DNA from: Acetobacteraceae bacterium
GTDB lineage: Bacteria; Pseudomonadota; Alphaproteobacteria; Acetobacterales; Acetobacteraceae
Length of the DNA: 12,828 nucleotides
Assembly: GCA_030039695.1 (NCBI GenBank)
Contig: JASHVB010000150.1
Coordinates: 1 to 12,828, forward strand
Direction of reading: 5' to 3'
A program made the translations under genes and the position numbers. Positions 6,472-12,828 of the stretch are shown here, one piece after another. The notes under the pieces were generated by a model. The model was not told the DNA's origin, made no database searches, and was given only the letters and a program-made list of their open reading frames with translations. The number at the start of each line of letters is the position of its first letter. Within the stretch, counting starts at the first letter, position 1.

Positions 6472-7506
6472 CTACTCTGCCGCCGCTGCGACGGCGTCGC
6501 CGAGCTTCACGCCGCGGACGGCGTATTCTGCCGCGACCTTGATCGCCTCGATCATGCTGACCGCACTCGCCTTGCCGGTGCCCGCGATATCGAACGCCGT
6601 GCCGTGATCCACGCTGGTGCGCAGGATCGGCAATCCCAGCGTCACGCTCACGGTCTTTTCGAAATCCATCATCTTCGCCGCAATGTGGCCCTGATCGTGA
6701 TAGAGCGACAATACCGCGTCGTAGCGGCCGATCCGTGCCATATGGAATACGCTGTCCGCTGGCACCGGACCGCTGACCTGCATGCCCTGCGCGCGTGCGG
6801 CGGCGATCGCCGGCTTGATCGACTCGATCTCCTCGCGGCCGAACAAGCCGTCCTCGCCGCCATGCGGGTTGAGCGCCGCCACCGCTAGATGCGGTCGTGC
6901 GATGCCAAGTTGGCGCAACGCCTTCACGCTCTTGTCGATGCCCTTTGCGACGCGGTCCATGGTGATCTGCCCGCACGCCTGCAGCAGTGATACGTGCCGC
7001 GTCAGGAAGAAGATCTTAAGCCCGGAGATCGTGAACATCGTCATCTCTTCGCGCGCGCCCGTGTGTTCTGCGAACATCTCGGTGTGGCCGATGAACGGAA
7101 TTTTCGCCGCCTTGAGCGATTCCTTGTTGATCGGCGTGGTGGCGATGCCGTCAATGCGCCCCGCCATTGCCAGGTCGATCGCGGCCCGGATTGAGGCATA
7201 CGCGGCCTCACCACCCAGCTCCTGCACCTCGCCCATGCGCAACGCCGCGGGATCCGCGCAATCGAGATGCAGCACGTCGATCGTGCCGTCGCGGTCGGCC
7301 AGTCCCTCCGGTCCCGCGACGCGGTTCAGCGGCGCCGACAGCCCACAGAAGCGCAGCGCCTGTTCCAGCACCCGCGCGTCGGCAATGATGAAGCTGCGTG
7401 AAGCGGCGCGCACCTCGGGCGACAGCAGCGCTCGGACGGCAATCTCCGGGCCGATGCCGGCGGGATCGCCCATCGTCACGGCCAGAACGGGTTTCGCATC
7501 GGTCAT
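6472..7506 (-). CDS. pdxA: PdxA-family NAD-dependent 4-phosphate dehydrogenase
   Basis: A 344-residue protein of the PdxA fold. The N-terminus AVTMGDPAGIGPEI is the family hallmark. Metal-binding histidines corresponding to E. coli His166, His211 and His266 are His171 (TRHVSL), His215 (LNPHGGEDG) and His270 (LYHDQGH). Canonical PdxA oxidises 4-phosphohydroxy-L-threonine in vitamin B6 synthesis. The KIFFLTRHVSLLQAC stretch differs from the VALVTTHLPL type of E. coli PdxA, and the usual surA or ksgA neighbours are absent, so a PdxA2-like catabolic role on a sugar-acid 4-phosphate is possible; no DUF1537 kinase is in view to support it. AGAGG lies eight bases before the ATG. It converges on ogt with a 30-base gap and no obvious terminator. 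Confidence 0.9.
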   Translation of the reverse strand: MTDAKPVLAVTMGDPAGIGPEIAVRALLSPEVRAASRSFIIADARVLEQALRFCGLSAPLNRVAGPEGLADRDGTIDVLHLDCADPAALRMGEVQELGGEAAYASIRAAIDLAMAGRIDGIATTPINKESLKAAKIPFIGHTEMFAEHTGAREEMTMFTISGLKIFFLTRHVSLLQACGQITMDRVAKGIDKSVKALRQLGIARPHLAVAALNPHGGEDGLFGREEIESIKPAIAAARAQGMQVSGPVPADSVFHMARIGRYDAVLSLYHDQGHIAAKMMDFEKTVSVTLGLPILRTSVDHGTAFDIAGTGKASAVSMIEAIKVAAEYAVRGVKLGDAVAAAAE

Positions 7507-7654
7507 CGCGACACCTCTTCATGCGGCTCCGTGCGTATTCTGCCGCAAACCGCGCCGGCGGGCCACCGCCGTCGGGGGCCGGGCCCTGAAAAGGCGGTCC
7601 CCGAGGATCGCGCGACGCTGTTTCATGCCGACCGGGCGACCGTCACGCCGGGCC

Positions 7655-8163
7655 TCAGCCCACCGGGATCCTGATGCATGCGAACCACCTGGCGAGCCCG
7701 ATGCCACTGGCGGCCGCGAATACTGGGCCGCCAACCACCGGGCCTGAAACCGCGCCGAGACGCCCCACGCCATCGGTGAGCGCCAAGCCGGAGGCACGCC
7801 GCCGCGTTGGATAGCTGGCGACGGTGTAGTCGTAGGGGTGAACGAGAGCAGCATCGCCATGCCCTAGGAGAGCGTGAGCAATGCGCACGCCGTTACGACG
7901 AAGTGGACGACTTAGTACGTGCACCGGACCCCGACCTTAAGCGACGCGCCGACAAGCTTGGTTCCGCGGCGCTCGACTGCCTCGCCAAATATCGAACATA
8001 CGGCAGGGCCGACAGCGCCTCCGGCCAGCATGGACGCCGGCATCACGCCGACGGTCTCGTCGCTGCCGATTATTGTTGATCCGAACCAGAAATCTATCGT
8101 GCCCTCCTGTGTCAATGCGTAAACGGTGGTCCAAATAGGTTCACACTGAACCGAATCGGCCAA
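7655..8163 (-). pseudogene. remnant of a major-facilitator-superfamily transporter
   Basis: On the minus strand the tail frame (7924 to 7655) reads YTVASYPTRRRASGLAL and GVGRLGAVSGPVVGGPVF, closely like the segment around TM11 of organic-acid and aromatic-acid MFS carriers (YPTRxRxxG...GRxGxxxxP). The head frame (8163 to 7912) reads LAGGAVGPAVCSIFGEAVERRGTKLV, like the TM2-loop motif G(A)xxDRxGRR. The two frames meet near 7912-7924, where the head frame stops. MFS carriers have about 430 residues; only about 170 codons lie here, so the middle is deleted. A further slip near 7820-7850 is likely, since another frame there reads AMLLSFTP, more TM-like than the tail frame. No intact start is credible. 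Confidence 0.55.
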
Positions 8164-8313
8164 TGCATAACAATACTAATACGGTCTCGGATCAGATATT
8201 CTCCCTCTTCTCAGGGGGGTTGCGGGAGTGGTTGATGCTATATGTCTTGACCGCTCCCTCAACCAGAGGCGGAGACCCTGGATCTCTCGTCACGCTGCAA
8301 AAGGCTCCCCACC
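8164..8313. other. spacer upstream of the GST operon
   Basis: This stretch separates the broken transporter (minus) from the GST gene (plus) and holds no supported gene. It is less GC-rich than its surroundings, with AACAATACTAATACGG near its left end and TATATG near 8240, so a promoter for the three-gene unit to the right is likely here. No clean -35/-10 pair with a 16-18 base spacer could be chosen. AAAAGG about ten bases before the GST ATG is the likely ribosome-binding site. Confidence 0.3.
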
Positions 8314-8895
8314 ATGTTGACGCTCTTCTTCGCCCCAGGGGCGAGCTCGATGGCGCCGCATATTGCGCTGCACGAAGTGGGTGCGACGTTCGAACCCCGT
8401 CCAATCTCCCTCTCGCGCAAGGAGAACCGCGACCCGGCCTATCTCTCAATCAATCCGGAAGGCAAGGTGCCGACCCTGTTGATCGACAACCGCCCGCTCA
8501 CCGAAGTCGCTGGTATCCTGTTCTATCTCGCCCGAACCAATCCGGACGCGAGGCTCTGGCCGTTCAGCGGCGCCGAAACAGAAGCGCAGGCCATCTCGTG
8601 GATGTCGTTTATCGCTTCGACGATCCATCCCGCACGGCGGCGCGGTATGGAACGCTCGATCGAGGCGTTTCGCACCGCCGAGCACCGGATGGGGGACCGC
8701 CCGTGGGCGCTGGGCGGGTACTCGATCGTGGATATCCATTTGTTTCGCCTCTACTGGCGCTTCGCCAATGCCTCACATCCATCGCCCGATACGTTCCCGG
8801 CGCTCCACGCGCACTATGAACGCATGATGGCGCGACCGGCTGTGCGGCGAACCATCGAGATCGAATCTGCCATCGGCTATGAACTTCCGGCGTGA
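8314..8895 (+). CDS. glutathione S-transferase family protein
   Basis: A 193-residue cytosolic GST. The thioredoxin-like N-terminal domain starts LTLFFAPGASSMAPHIALHE and includes EGKVPTLLID with the cis-proline and RPLTEVAGILFYL with the glutathione gamma-Glu-binding segment. The helical C-terminal domain includes WALGGYSIVDIHLFRLYWR, the conserved N-capping and hydrophobic-staple region. Bacterial beta-class enzymes usually have Cys in PGACS; here the position is Ser11, so thiol chemistry of the beta type is replaced by a serine. The domain joining helices is a little shorter than in typical 200-210 residue members. The stop overlaps the next gene's GTG start in GTGA, implying translational coupling. 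The substrate is not readable. Confidence 0.88.
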   Translation: MLTLFFAPGASSMAPHIALHEVGATFEPRPISLSRKENRDPAYLSINPEGKVPTLLIDNRPLTEVAGILFYLARTNPDARLWPFSGAETEAQAISWMSFIASTIHPARRRGMERSIEAFRTAEHRMGDRPWALGGYSIVDIHLFRLYWRFANASHPSPDTFPALHAHYERMMARPAVRRTIEIESAIGYELPA

Positions 8896-9569
8896 GCACC
8901 TCGAACGCGCCGTCCAACCAGGCGCGGCTGCACGGCGCGGCCATCATCGTCGGGCTGCAGGCCGAGGCCCGGCTCGCGCGGCGGCTGGGCGGATCGGTCT
9001 ATATCGGTGGCGGAACGGCGACTGGGGCGGTGGCCGCGAGCCGTCGTGCAGTGGCAGAAGCCGCGCCGGCGCTGATCTCGCTCGGCCTTGCAGGGGGACT
9101 CGACCCCGCATTGCGTCCCGGTGACGTGATCGTGCCCGAGGTGGTCCTCATCGGCCGGTGTGCGCTCAGGGCTGATCCCGGGCTCGGACAGATGCTCGGC
9201 GGTATGACACAGCATCGCATTCTCGGCGCTGAATCGATCGCCGCGAATGTCCTATCGAAGCAGCGACTGCGTGACGAAACCGGCGCCGCCGCGCTGGACC
9301 TGGAAAGCGGCGTGGTCGCGACGCTTGCGACCCAGCGCGGCATGCCGTTCGCGGCTTTGCGGGTTATCTGCGACCCAGCCGAGCGTGCGCTGCCGCCGGC
9401 AGCGCTCGTGGCACTAAACCAACGGGGCGCTATCGGCCTCTTCGCCGTGCTGAGGTCGATCCTCGCGCATCCGGCCCAGCTCCCGGCGCTGTTGGCGCTG
9501 ACGCGTGATGCGGCTACGGCGCGGCGCGCATTGGCCCAGCGCATTGCCTTGATCGCAGCCGACGCATAG
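8892..9569 (+). CDS. nucleoside phosphorylase/nucleosidase family protein, HpnG-like
   Basis: A 225-residue protein of the PNP/MTAN superfamily, which cleaves the glycosidic bond of nucleosides. Visible motifs are GLQAEA (21-26, Glu25 like MTAN Glu12), SLGLAGGLDPALRPGDV (63-79), ALDLESGVVA (134-143, Glu139 like the purine-nucleosidase Glu of MES) and RVICDPAERALPP (157-169, Asp161 like the catalytic Asp). The LAGGLDP...PGDV pattern and length recall HpnG, adenosylhopane phosphorylase of hopanoid synthesis, but no hpnH or squalene-hopene cyclase is nearby, so I leave the symbol empty. GTG 8892 is the start, four bases overlapping the GST stop. A general SAH/MTA-type nucleosidase is the alternative. 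Confidence 0.8.
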   Translation: MSTSNAPSNQARLHGAAIIVGLQAEARLARRLGGSVYIGGGTATGAVAASRRAVAEAAPALISLGLAGGLDPALRPGDVIVPEVVLIGRCALRADPGLGQMLGGMTQHRILGAESIAANVLSKQRLRDETGAAALDLESGVVATLATQRGMPFAALRVICDPAERALPPAALVALNQRGAIGLFAVLRSILAHPAQLPALLALTRDAATARRALAQRIALIAADA

Positions 9570-9579
9570 ACCCGCCGGA

Positions 9580-10146
9580 ATGACCGAGCCTCGTTTCCGC
9601 GGCTATTTCGGTATCGGCGTCGAGGGTGTGTCGAAATCCGCCAATATCGGTGCACTGCTGCGCACAGCGCACGCGTTTGGCGCGGCGTTTTGCTTCACAA
9701 TCGGCAGCGGCTGGGACGCGCGTGCCGGCCGGTGGGCAGACACCGCCGATACGCCGTCGCACGTGCCGCTCTGGCGCTTCCCGGATCTGGGCTCTCTCGT
9801 GCTGCCACAGCGCTGCGTCTTGGTAGGGGTCGAGCTGCTGGAGAACGCGACCGACCTGCCATCCTTTCGCCACCCGCTAAACGCCGCGTACGTGCTCGGG
9901 CCGGAGCGGGCCGGGCTGTCGCCAGGGCTGCTGGCGCGCTGCCGGCATGTGGTACGGATTCCAACACGGTTCGCGCTGAACGTCTCGGTTGCCGGCGCAC
10001 TGGTGCTGTACGACCGATTGCTGCAGCACGGCCGCTTTGCTGAGCGGCCGGTAGGCAGCAACGCCTCGTTGCTGCGGCAGCCGGCCACGCCCGCACGGCA
10101 CGGGCCGCCGCGGTTCCGGCGGAACATCCCAGATTGGATGGAGTGA
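9580..10146 (+). CDS. TrmH/SpoU-family RNA 2'-O-ribose methyltransferase
   Basis: A 188-residue SPOUT-fold protein that methylates a ribose 2'-OH in tRNA or rRNA using AdoMet. Motif 1 is GVSKSANIGALLRTAHAFGA (16-35) with Asn22 and Arg28. Motif 2 is YVLGPERAGLSP (104-115). Motif 3 is RFALNVSVAGALVLYDRL (130-147) with Asn134; this forms the trefoil knot. The N-terminal substrate-binding domain of larger SpoU enzymes is missing, so this is a minimal catalytic unit of the kind I recall in other alphaproteobacteria. The basic tail HGPPRFRR near the C-terminus may help bind RNA. It starts 10 bases after the phosphorylase stop and closes the GST-phosphorylase-TrmH unit. The target nucleotide is unknown. 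Confidence 0.9.
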   Translation: MTEPRFRGYFGIGVEGVSKSANIGALLRTAHAFGAAFCFTIGSGWDARAGRWADTADTPSHVPLWRFPDLGSLVLPQRCVLVGVELLENATDLPSFRHPLNAAYVLGPERAGLSPGLLARCRHVVRIPTRFALNVSVAGALVLYDRLLQHGRFAERPVGSNASLLRQPATPARHGPPRFRRNIPDWME

Positions 10147-10613
10147 TCTGAGCCCCGCATGGTAACCGTATTCGCCGAGGCTCCTCTTGTAATGTGCGAG
10201 CGTTCTGTTTCTAAGTGATTCCAACACCGAGGACTGCGGAGGGACTTTCCCGGTTGGCCTCGCCGCAGCGAGCGGTCTGACAACAATCAAAACGACCGGT
10301 TCTCGCGCCGAATACACATTGCGACATGACGGCCACGATGGCTCCGTTGTGTGCCGTTGTTCTCAGTCTTGGAAATCAGGAGAGCGAACCCCGCCGATTT
10401 CGTCCACACCGTGTCTAGACCCCGCCGGCGTGCGGCTGCGACCCGCCACGAGCCTCTCGCGTCGCCCGACGCGACAGGCGTGAGATGCCGATTGTGCTGA
10501 GTGCGGTCGATGGCACGCATAGCGCCGCGCGCGGGAAGGGCCGTGCAACCCGCGCCTGATTCTTCCGTACATGGGAGTTGTCCGCCCATCACGCTCGCCG
10601 TATCTGTTCTGCC
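10147..10613. other. 467-base intergenic stretch without a supported gene
   Basis: Open frames here on the minus strand are shadows of the secreted-protein gene and have no recognisable motif. Plus frames are broken by stops. The only clear structure is a strong hairpin at 10452-10479, listed separately. The promoter of the ialB-like/rlmN unit is probably in the last 100 bases but no convincing hexamer pair stands out. Confidence 0.4.
10452..10479. other. strong dyad/hairpin in the intergenic stretch
   Basis: GCCT-C-TCGCGTC at 10452-10463 pairs with GACGCGA-C-AGGC at 10468-10479 around the loop GCCC. That is eleven base pairs with one C-C mismatch, including a seven-pair uninterrupted core. 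It lies about 135 bases before the secreted-protein start and about 300 after the TrmH stop. No T-run follows on either strand, so it may be an operator, a 5'-leader structure or chance in GC-rich DNA. Confidence 0.45.
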
Positions 10614-11150
10614 ATGCGCACCCGAATCGCCTGCCTGACTGCCGTCGCCCTCGGCCTGTGTCTGTCCGCAGTTGCCGCCGAACCTCCCCACAAGCCGCCG
10701 GCGCACTCGGCTGCCCGGGGACCCAAGGCGATTGGCACATTCGGTGACTGGATCGCCGCGACCTATGAGCAAGCCGGCCACACGGTCTGCTACGCCTTCA
10801 CCCGCCCGCAAATGTCCACGCCGTCGCTGCCAGGCCGCGGTCAAGTCGTGCTAACGGTGACCCAGCGCCCGGACCAACGCGACGGCGTTGCGATCGAGGC
10901 TGGCTTCGACTACGCGCCCAAGGCCGCGGTGACAGTGCAGGTGGACCAGACCGGACTCGATTTCTACACGGCCCAGCGCAACGCCTTTGCGCGGGACGGC
11001 AAGGCCGCGGTCGTGGCATTTCAGCGTGGCGACCGTGCCATCGCTCGCTCGCCCGGGCCGCATGGCCACCAGGTGACCGACACGTTCAGTCTGAAAGGCT
11101 TCAGCGCGGCCTACGCCGCTGTCGTTAAGGCATGTCCACCCCGCAAGTGA
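10614..11150 (+). CDS. secreted IalB-like protein (invasion-associated locus B family)
   Basis: A 178-residue exported protein. Residues 1-22 are a signal peptide: basic MRTR, a hydrophobic core [13 protein letters not shown] and AVAA before EPPH. The mature part begins with a Pro/His-rich linker and then [12 protein letters not shown] (41-52) and HTVCYAF (56-62), the FGDW...CYA pattern of the IalB family (PF06776). Cys59 and Cys174 could form a periplasmic disulfide. The true role of this family outside Bartonella is not established; it is common in free-living alphaproteobacteria. The ATG at 10614 is preferred over an in-frame TTG at 10578 because it places the signal peptide at the N-terminus. 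It overlaps rlmN by 19 bases, so the two are coupled. Confidence 0.75.
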   Translation: MRTRIACLTAVALGLCLSAVAAEPPHKPPAHSAARGPKAIGTFGDWIAATYEQAGHTVCYAFTRPQMSTPSLPGRGQVVLTVTQRPDQRDGVAIEAGFDYAPKAAVTVQVDQTGLDFYTAQRNAFARDGKAAVVAFQRGDRAIARSPGPHGHQVTDTFSLKGFSAAYAAVVKACPPRK

Positions 11151-12370
11151 TCGCGCCCGACCTCACCGAGGCGGAGCGGGCGCGCATTCTCGCAAAGTCC
11201 GCCCTGTTCGCCCCGCCGCCGCTGCTGCTGCCGGACGGCAGACGCGATCTTGTCGGCCTGTCGCGTGAGGAGCTGACCGCGGAACTCGCCGCGATCGGCG
11301 AAGCGTCGTTCCGCTCCAAGCAGCTCTGGCACTGGATTTATCACCAGGGAGTCACCGACTTTGCGCGCATGTCGACGATCGCGAAGTCCCTGCAGGCGAA
11401 GCTGGGCGAACGCTTCATCATCGGCCGCCCGACCATCGTCACGACGCAGACTAGCGAGGACGACACCCGCAAGTTTCTGTGCCGGTTCCGCGATGGTCAG
11501 GAGGCGGAGACGGTTTACATCCCCGACCCCGAGGAAGACCGCGGCGCCGTGTGCCTGTCCTCGCAGGTCGGCTGCACCTTATCCTGTCGCTTCTGCCACA
11601 CCGGCACGCAGACTCTGGTGCGCAACCTTGGCGCGGCAGAGATCGTTGGCCAATTCATGGCGGCGCGCGACGCGTACGGCGAATGGCCTTCGCCAAAGGG
11701 CGAAACGCCGCGCTTGCTGTCCACCATCGTACTGATGGGCATGGGCGAGCCGCTGTACAATTACGCTAACGTCGCCAAGGCAATGACCATCGTGATGGAC
11801 AACGAAGGCATTGGCCTATCGCGCCGGCGCATCACGCTGTCCACGTCCGGCGTCGTGCCGATGATGGACCGCGCCGGCGCGGAGCTCGGCGTGAACCTCG
11901 CGGTGTCGCTGCACGCGGTGCGTGACGAGTTGCGCAACGAGTTGGTGCCGCTGAACCGCAAGTATCCGGTCGCCGAACTGATAGCTGCGTGCCGTCGCTA
12001 TCCCGGCGCCTCTAACGCGCGGCGCATCACCTTCGAGTACGTTATGCTGCGCGGGGTGAACGACAGCGAGGCGGACGCTCGCGAATTGGTGCGGCTGATC
12101 GCCGGCATGCCCGCCAAGGTGAACCTGATTCCGTTCAATCCTTGGCCTGGTAGTGGATTCCAGACCAGCACGCATGCAGCGATCGAACGCTTTGCCTGCA
12201 TTGTCAACGACGCGGGCTTCGCCGCGCCGGTGCGCTGGCCGCGCGGACGCGACATTCTGGCGGCGTGCGGTCAGTTGCGGACGGAGAGCCGCCGCAAACA
12301 ATCTCTCCCGCATCGCGTGTCGGCGAGGACGCCGAGCGCGAGCTCGCCGGGTGAAGGTGCCGCGCGCTGA
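11132..12370 (+). CDS. rlmN: dual-specificity 23S rRNA/tRNA (adenine-C2)-methyltransferase RlmN
   Basis: A 412-residue radical-SAM enzyme that methylates C2 of A2503 in 23S rRNA and of A37 in some tRNAs, helping ribosome fidelity. The [4Fe-4S] cluster motif is GCTLSCRFC with Cys148, Cys152 and Cys155. Cys141 in VCLSSQVGC corresponds to E. coli Cys118 and Cys379 in DILAACGQL to Cys355, the methyl-carrying pair, so the enzyme should be active. [12 protein letters not shown] (203-214) is the SAM-binding GEP region. The N-terminal helix-hairpin region is around [12 protein letters not shown] and [11 protein letters not shown]. About 25 residues after QLRTES form a low-complexity Ser/Arg/Pro tail beyond the usual end. 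ATG 11132 lies inside the preceding gene; AAGG sits very close to it. Confidence 0.95.
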   Translation: MSTPQVIAPDLTEAERARILAKSALFAPPPLLLPDGRRDLVGLSREELTAELAAIGEASFRSKQLWHWIYHQGVTDFARMSTIAKSLQAKLGERFIIGRPTIVTTQTSEDDTRKFLCRFRDGQEAETVYIPDPEEDRGAVCLSSQVGCTLSCRFCHTGTQTLVRNLGAAEIVGQFMAARDAYGEWPSPKGETPRLLSTIVLMGMGEPLYNYANVAKAMTIVMDNEGIGLSRRRITLSTSGVVPMMDRAGAELGVNLAVSLHAVRDELRNELVPLNRKYPVAELIAACRRYPGASNARRITFEYVMLRGVNDSEADARELVRLIAGMPAKVNLIPFNPWPGSGFQTSTHAAIERFACIVNDAGFAAPVRWPRGRDILAACGQLRTESRRKQSLPHRVSARTPSASSPGEGAAR

Positions 12371-12605
12371 TCGCGCGCTTCACGTCGTCGCGCTCCGCAC
12401 ATTGCATCTTAGGCCTATTGTACTGCCGGTGTGGGGAATGCTGGTATTGCCGTGCGCTGACTATGTGCTCACAGCAGGAGTTCCTCGCGCCCTGCAATGC
12501 GCCTTGACATGTCCAACCACCGCGTGGCTGGCGGCGCATCGCCGGCCTACCAATCTCACTGCGGCTCCTCTGTGTCATGGCCGGCCTTGCAGAACCGAAC
12601 CACCC
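12371..12605. other. gap between convergent rlmN and Smr-protein genes
   Basis: The gene on the left reads rightward and the one on the right reads leftward, so both transcripts should end in these 235 bases. Open frames here show no protein features. A stem at 12526-12547 (listed separately) is the only candidate end signal. TCATGGCCGGCCTTG near 12577 resembles one arm of the dispersed repeat seen at 3464 but has no second arm. Confidence 0.4.
12526..12547 (+). terminator. possible hairpin between convergent genes
   Basis: GGCTGGCG at 12526-12533 pairs with CGCCGGCC at 12540-12547 (one U-G wobble on the plus-strand RNA) around GCGCAT. Position between convergent genes fits a transcript end, but no T-run follows, so a Rho-independent terminator is not proven. 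Confidence 0.28.
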
Positions 12606-12828
12606 TCACCCTCGGTGCTCCGCACCTCGACCTGTTCCGCTTTGCGGGCGAGGTTTTGGCCTCCGCAGCAGCACGTTCACCGCGCCCGGATTGGCAGGAT
12701 GCGGATGCACCGCTGCCAGGACCAGCGACCGGAGATCCGGCCGGTTCAGCCACTCGCGGAACTCGCGGCGGATTACGCCTCCCTCGCCGCGGCTGCCGCG
12801 GCCGGTGACGATCTCGACGCAGCGCAGC
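12606..12828 (-). CDS. Smr-domain protein, C-terminal part (5' end beyond the window)
   Basis: Reading the minus strand from the right edge gives an open frame of 73 residues ending in TGA at 12606-12608. It contains LRCVEIVTGRGS, then GGVIRREFREWLN, then LRSLVLAAVHPHP and GAVNVLLRRPKP. This is the C-terminal half of an Smr (small MutS-related) domain: the family pattern is L.I.TGKG...G.LR..V..WL...........A....GG.GA.YV.LRR. Smr proteins nick or cleave nucleic acid. The usual HGKG is TGRG here and the GG.GA loop is degenerate (PHPANPGAVNV), so some loops have drifted. After the domain a Pro/Arg/Gly tail of about 15 residues follows. The N-terminal part, including the start, is outside the window. 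Confidence 0.75.
   Translation of the reverse strand, partial: LRCVEIVTGRGSRGEGGVIRREFREWLNRPDLRSLVLAAVHPHPANPGAVNVLLRRPKPRPQSGTGRGAEHRG

Noticed and set aside
10150..10183. GAGCC/GGCTC pair after the TrmH stop as a terminator
   Set aside because: Only five pairs around a 24-base loop and a weak T-rich tail; not distinguishable from chance.
10287..10844. 185-residue minus-strand frame opposite the IalB-like gene
   Set aside because: No motifs, Arg/Gly-rich composition, and it lies across a gene with a signal peptide and family motif on the other strand.
12497..12808. Plus-strand frame of 103 residues at the right end
   Set aside because: It is opposite the Smr-domain coding frame and has low-complexity Arg/Gly/Pro content.

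Overview
The window is high-GC DNA that reads as an alphaproteobacterial chromosome, probably Rhodospirillales and perhaps Acetobacteraceae-like. The pointers are an IalB-type secreted protein directly before rlmN, a TrmH-type methyltransferase of alphaproteobacterial style, a HpnG-like nucleoside phosphorylase, and a dispersed intergenic repeat of the kind common in alphaproteobacteria. These are recollections of family resemblance, not database matches. There are no rRNA, tRNA, CRISPR or intact mobile-element genes.

Layout, left to right. (a) 233-1700: a small unknown protein followed by a GT4 glycosyltransferase, probably envelope polysaccharide or LPS work. (b) 1849-2469: the wreck of a Rieske ring-hydroxylating oxygenase gene, with start-like and end-like parts in one frame, two in-frame TGA codons and the Rieske domain gone. 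(c) 2466-3446: a DNA methyltransferase of the TSPPYW type with no partner nuclease in view, followed by a dispersed inverted repeat. (d) 3579-4361: a crotonase-fold protein lacking both hydratase glutamates but carrying a PaaG-like aspartate. (e) 4419-6441: an alkylation-repair pair, an AdaA-AraC-AlkA fusion protein and the O6-alkylguanine acceptor Ogt. (f) 6472-7506, minus strand: a PdxA-family dehydrogenase. (g) 7655-8163, minus strand: remnant of a major-facilitator transporter with its middle missing and frames broken. (h) 8314-10146: a tight three-gene unit of GST, HpnG-like nucleoside phosphorylase and TrmH-type RNA methyltransferase. (i) 10614-12370: IalB-like secreted protein overlapping rlmN. 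(j) 12606 to the right edge, minus strand: the C-terminal end of an Smr-domain protein, cut by the window edge.

Most of this is ordinary chromosomal housekeeping. Alkylation repair and RNA modification (TrmH type, RlmN) are well represented. The two pseudogenes belong to families common in aromatic and organic-acid catabolism (Rieske oxygenase, MFS carrier), and the nearby crotonase, PdxA-like and GST genes could be left from similar accessory metabolism; that link is inference. I found no convincing new multi-gene system. The best leads are the decayed oxygenase fused to the start of the solitary methyltransferase, the crotonase with a non-hydratase active site, and the AlkA tail that runs into ogt.
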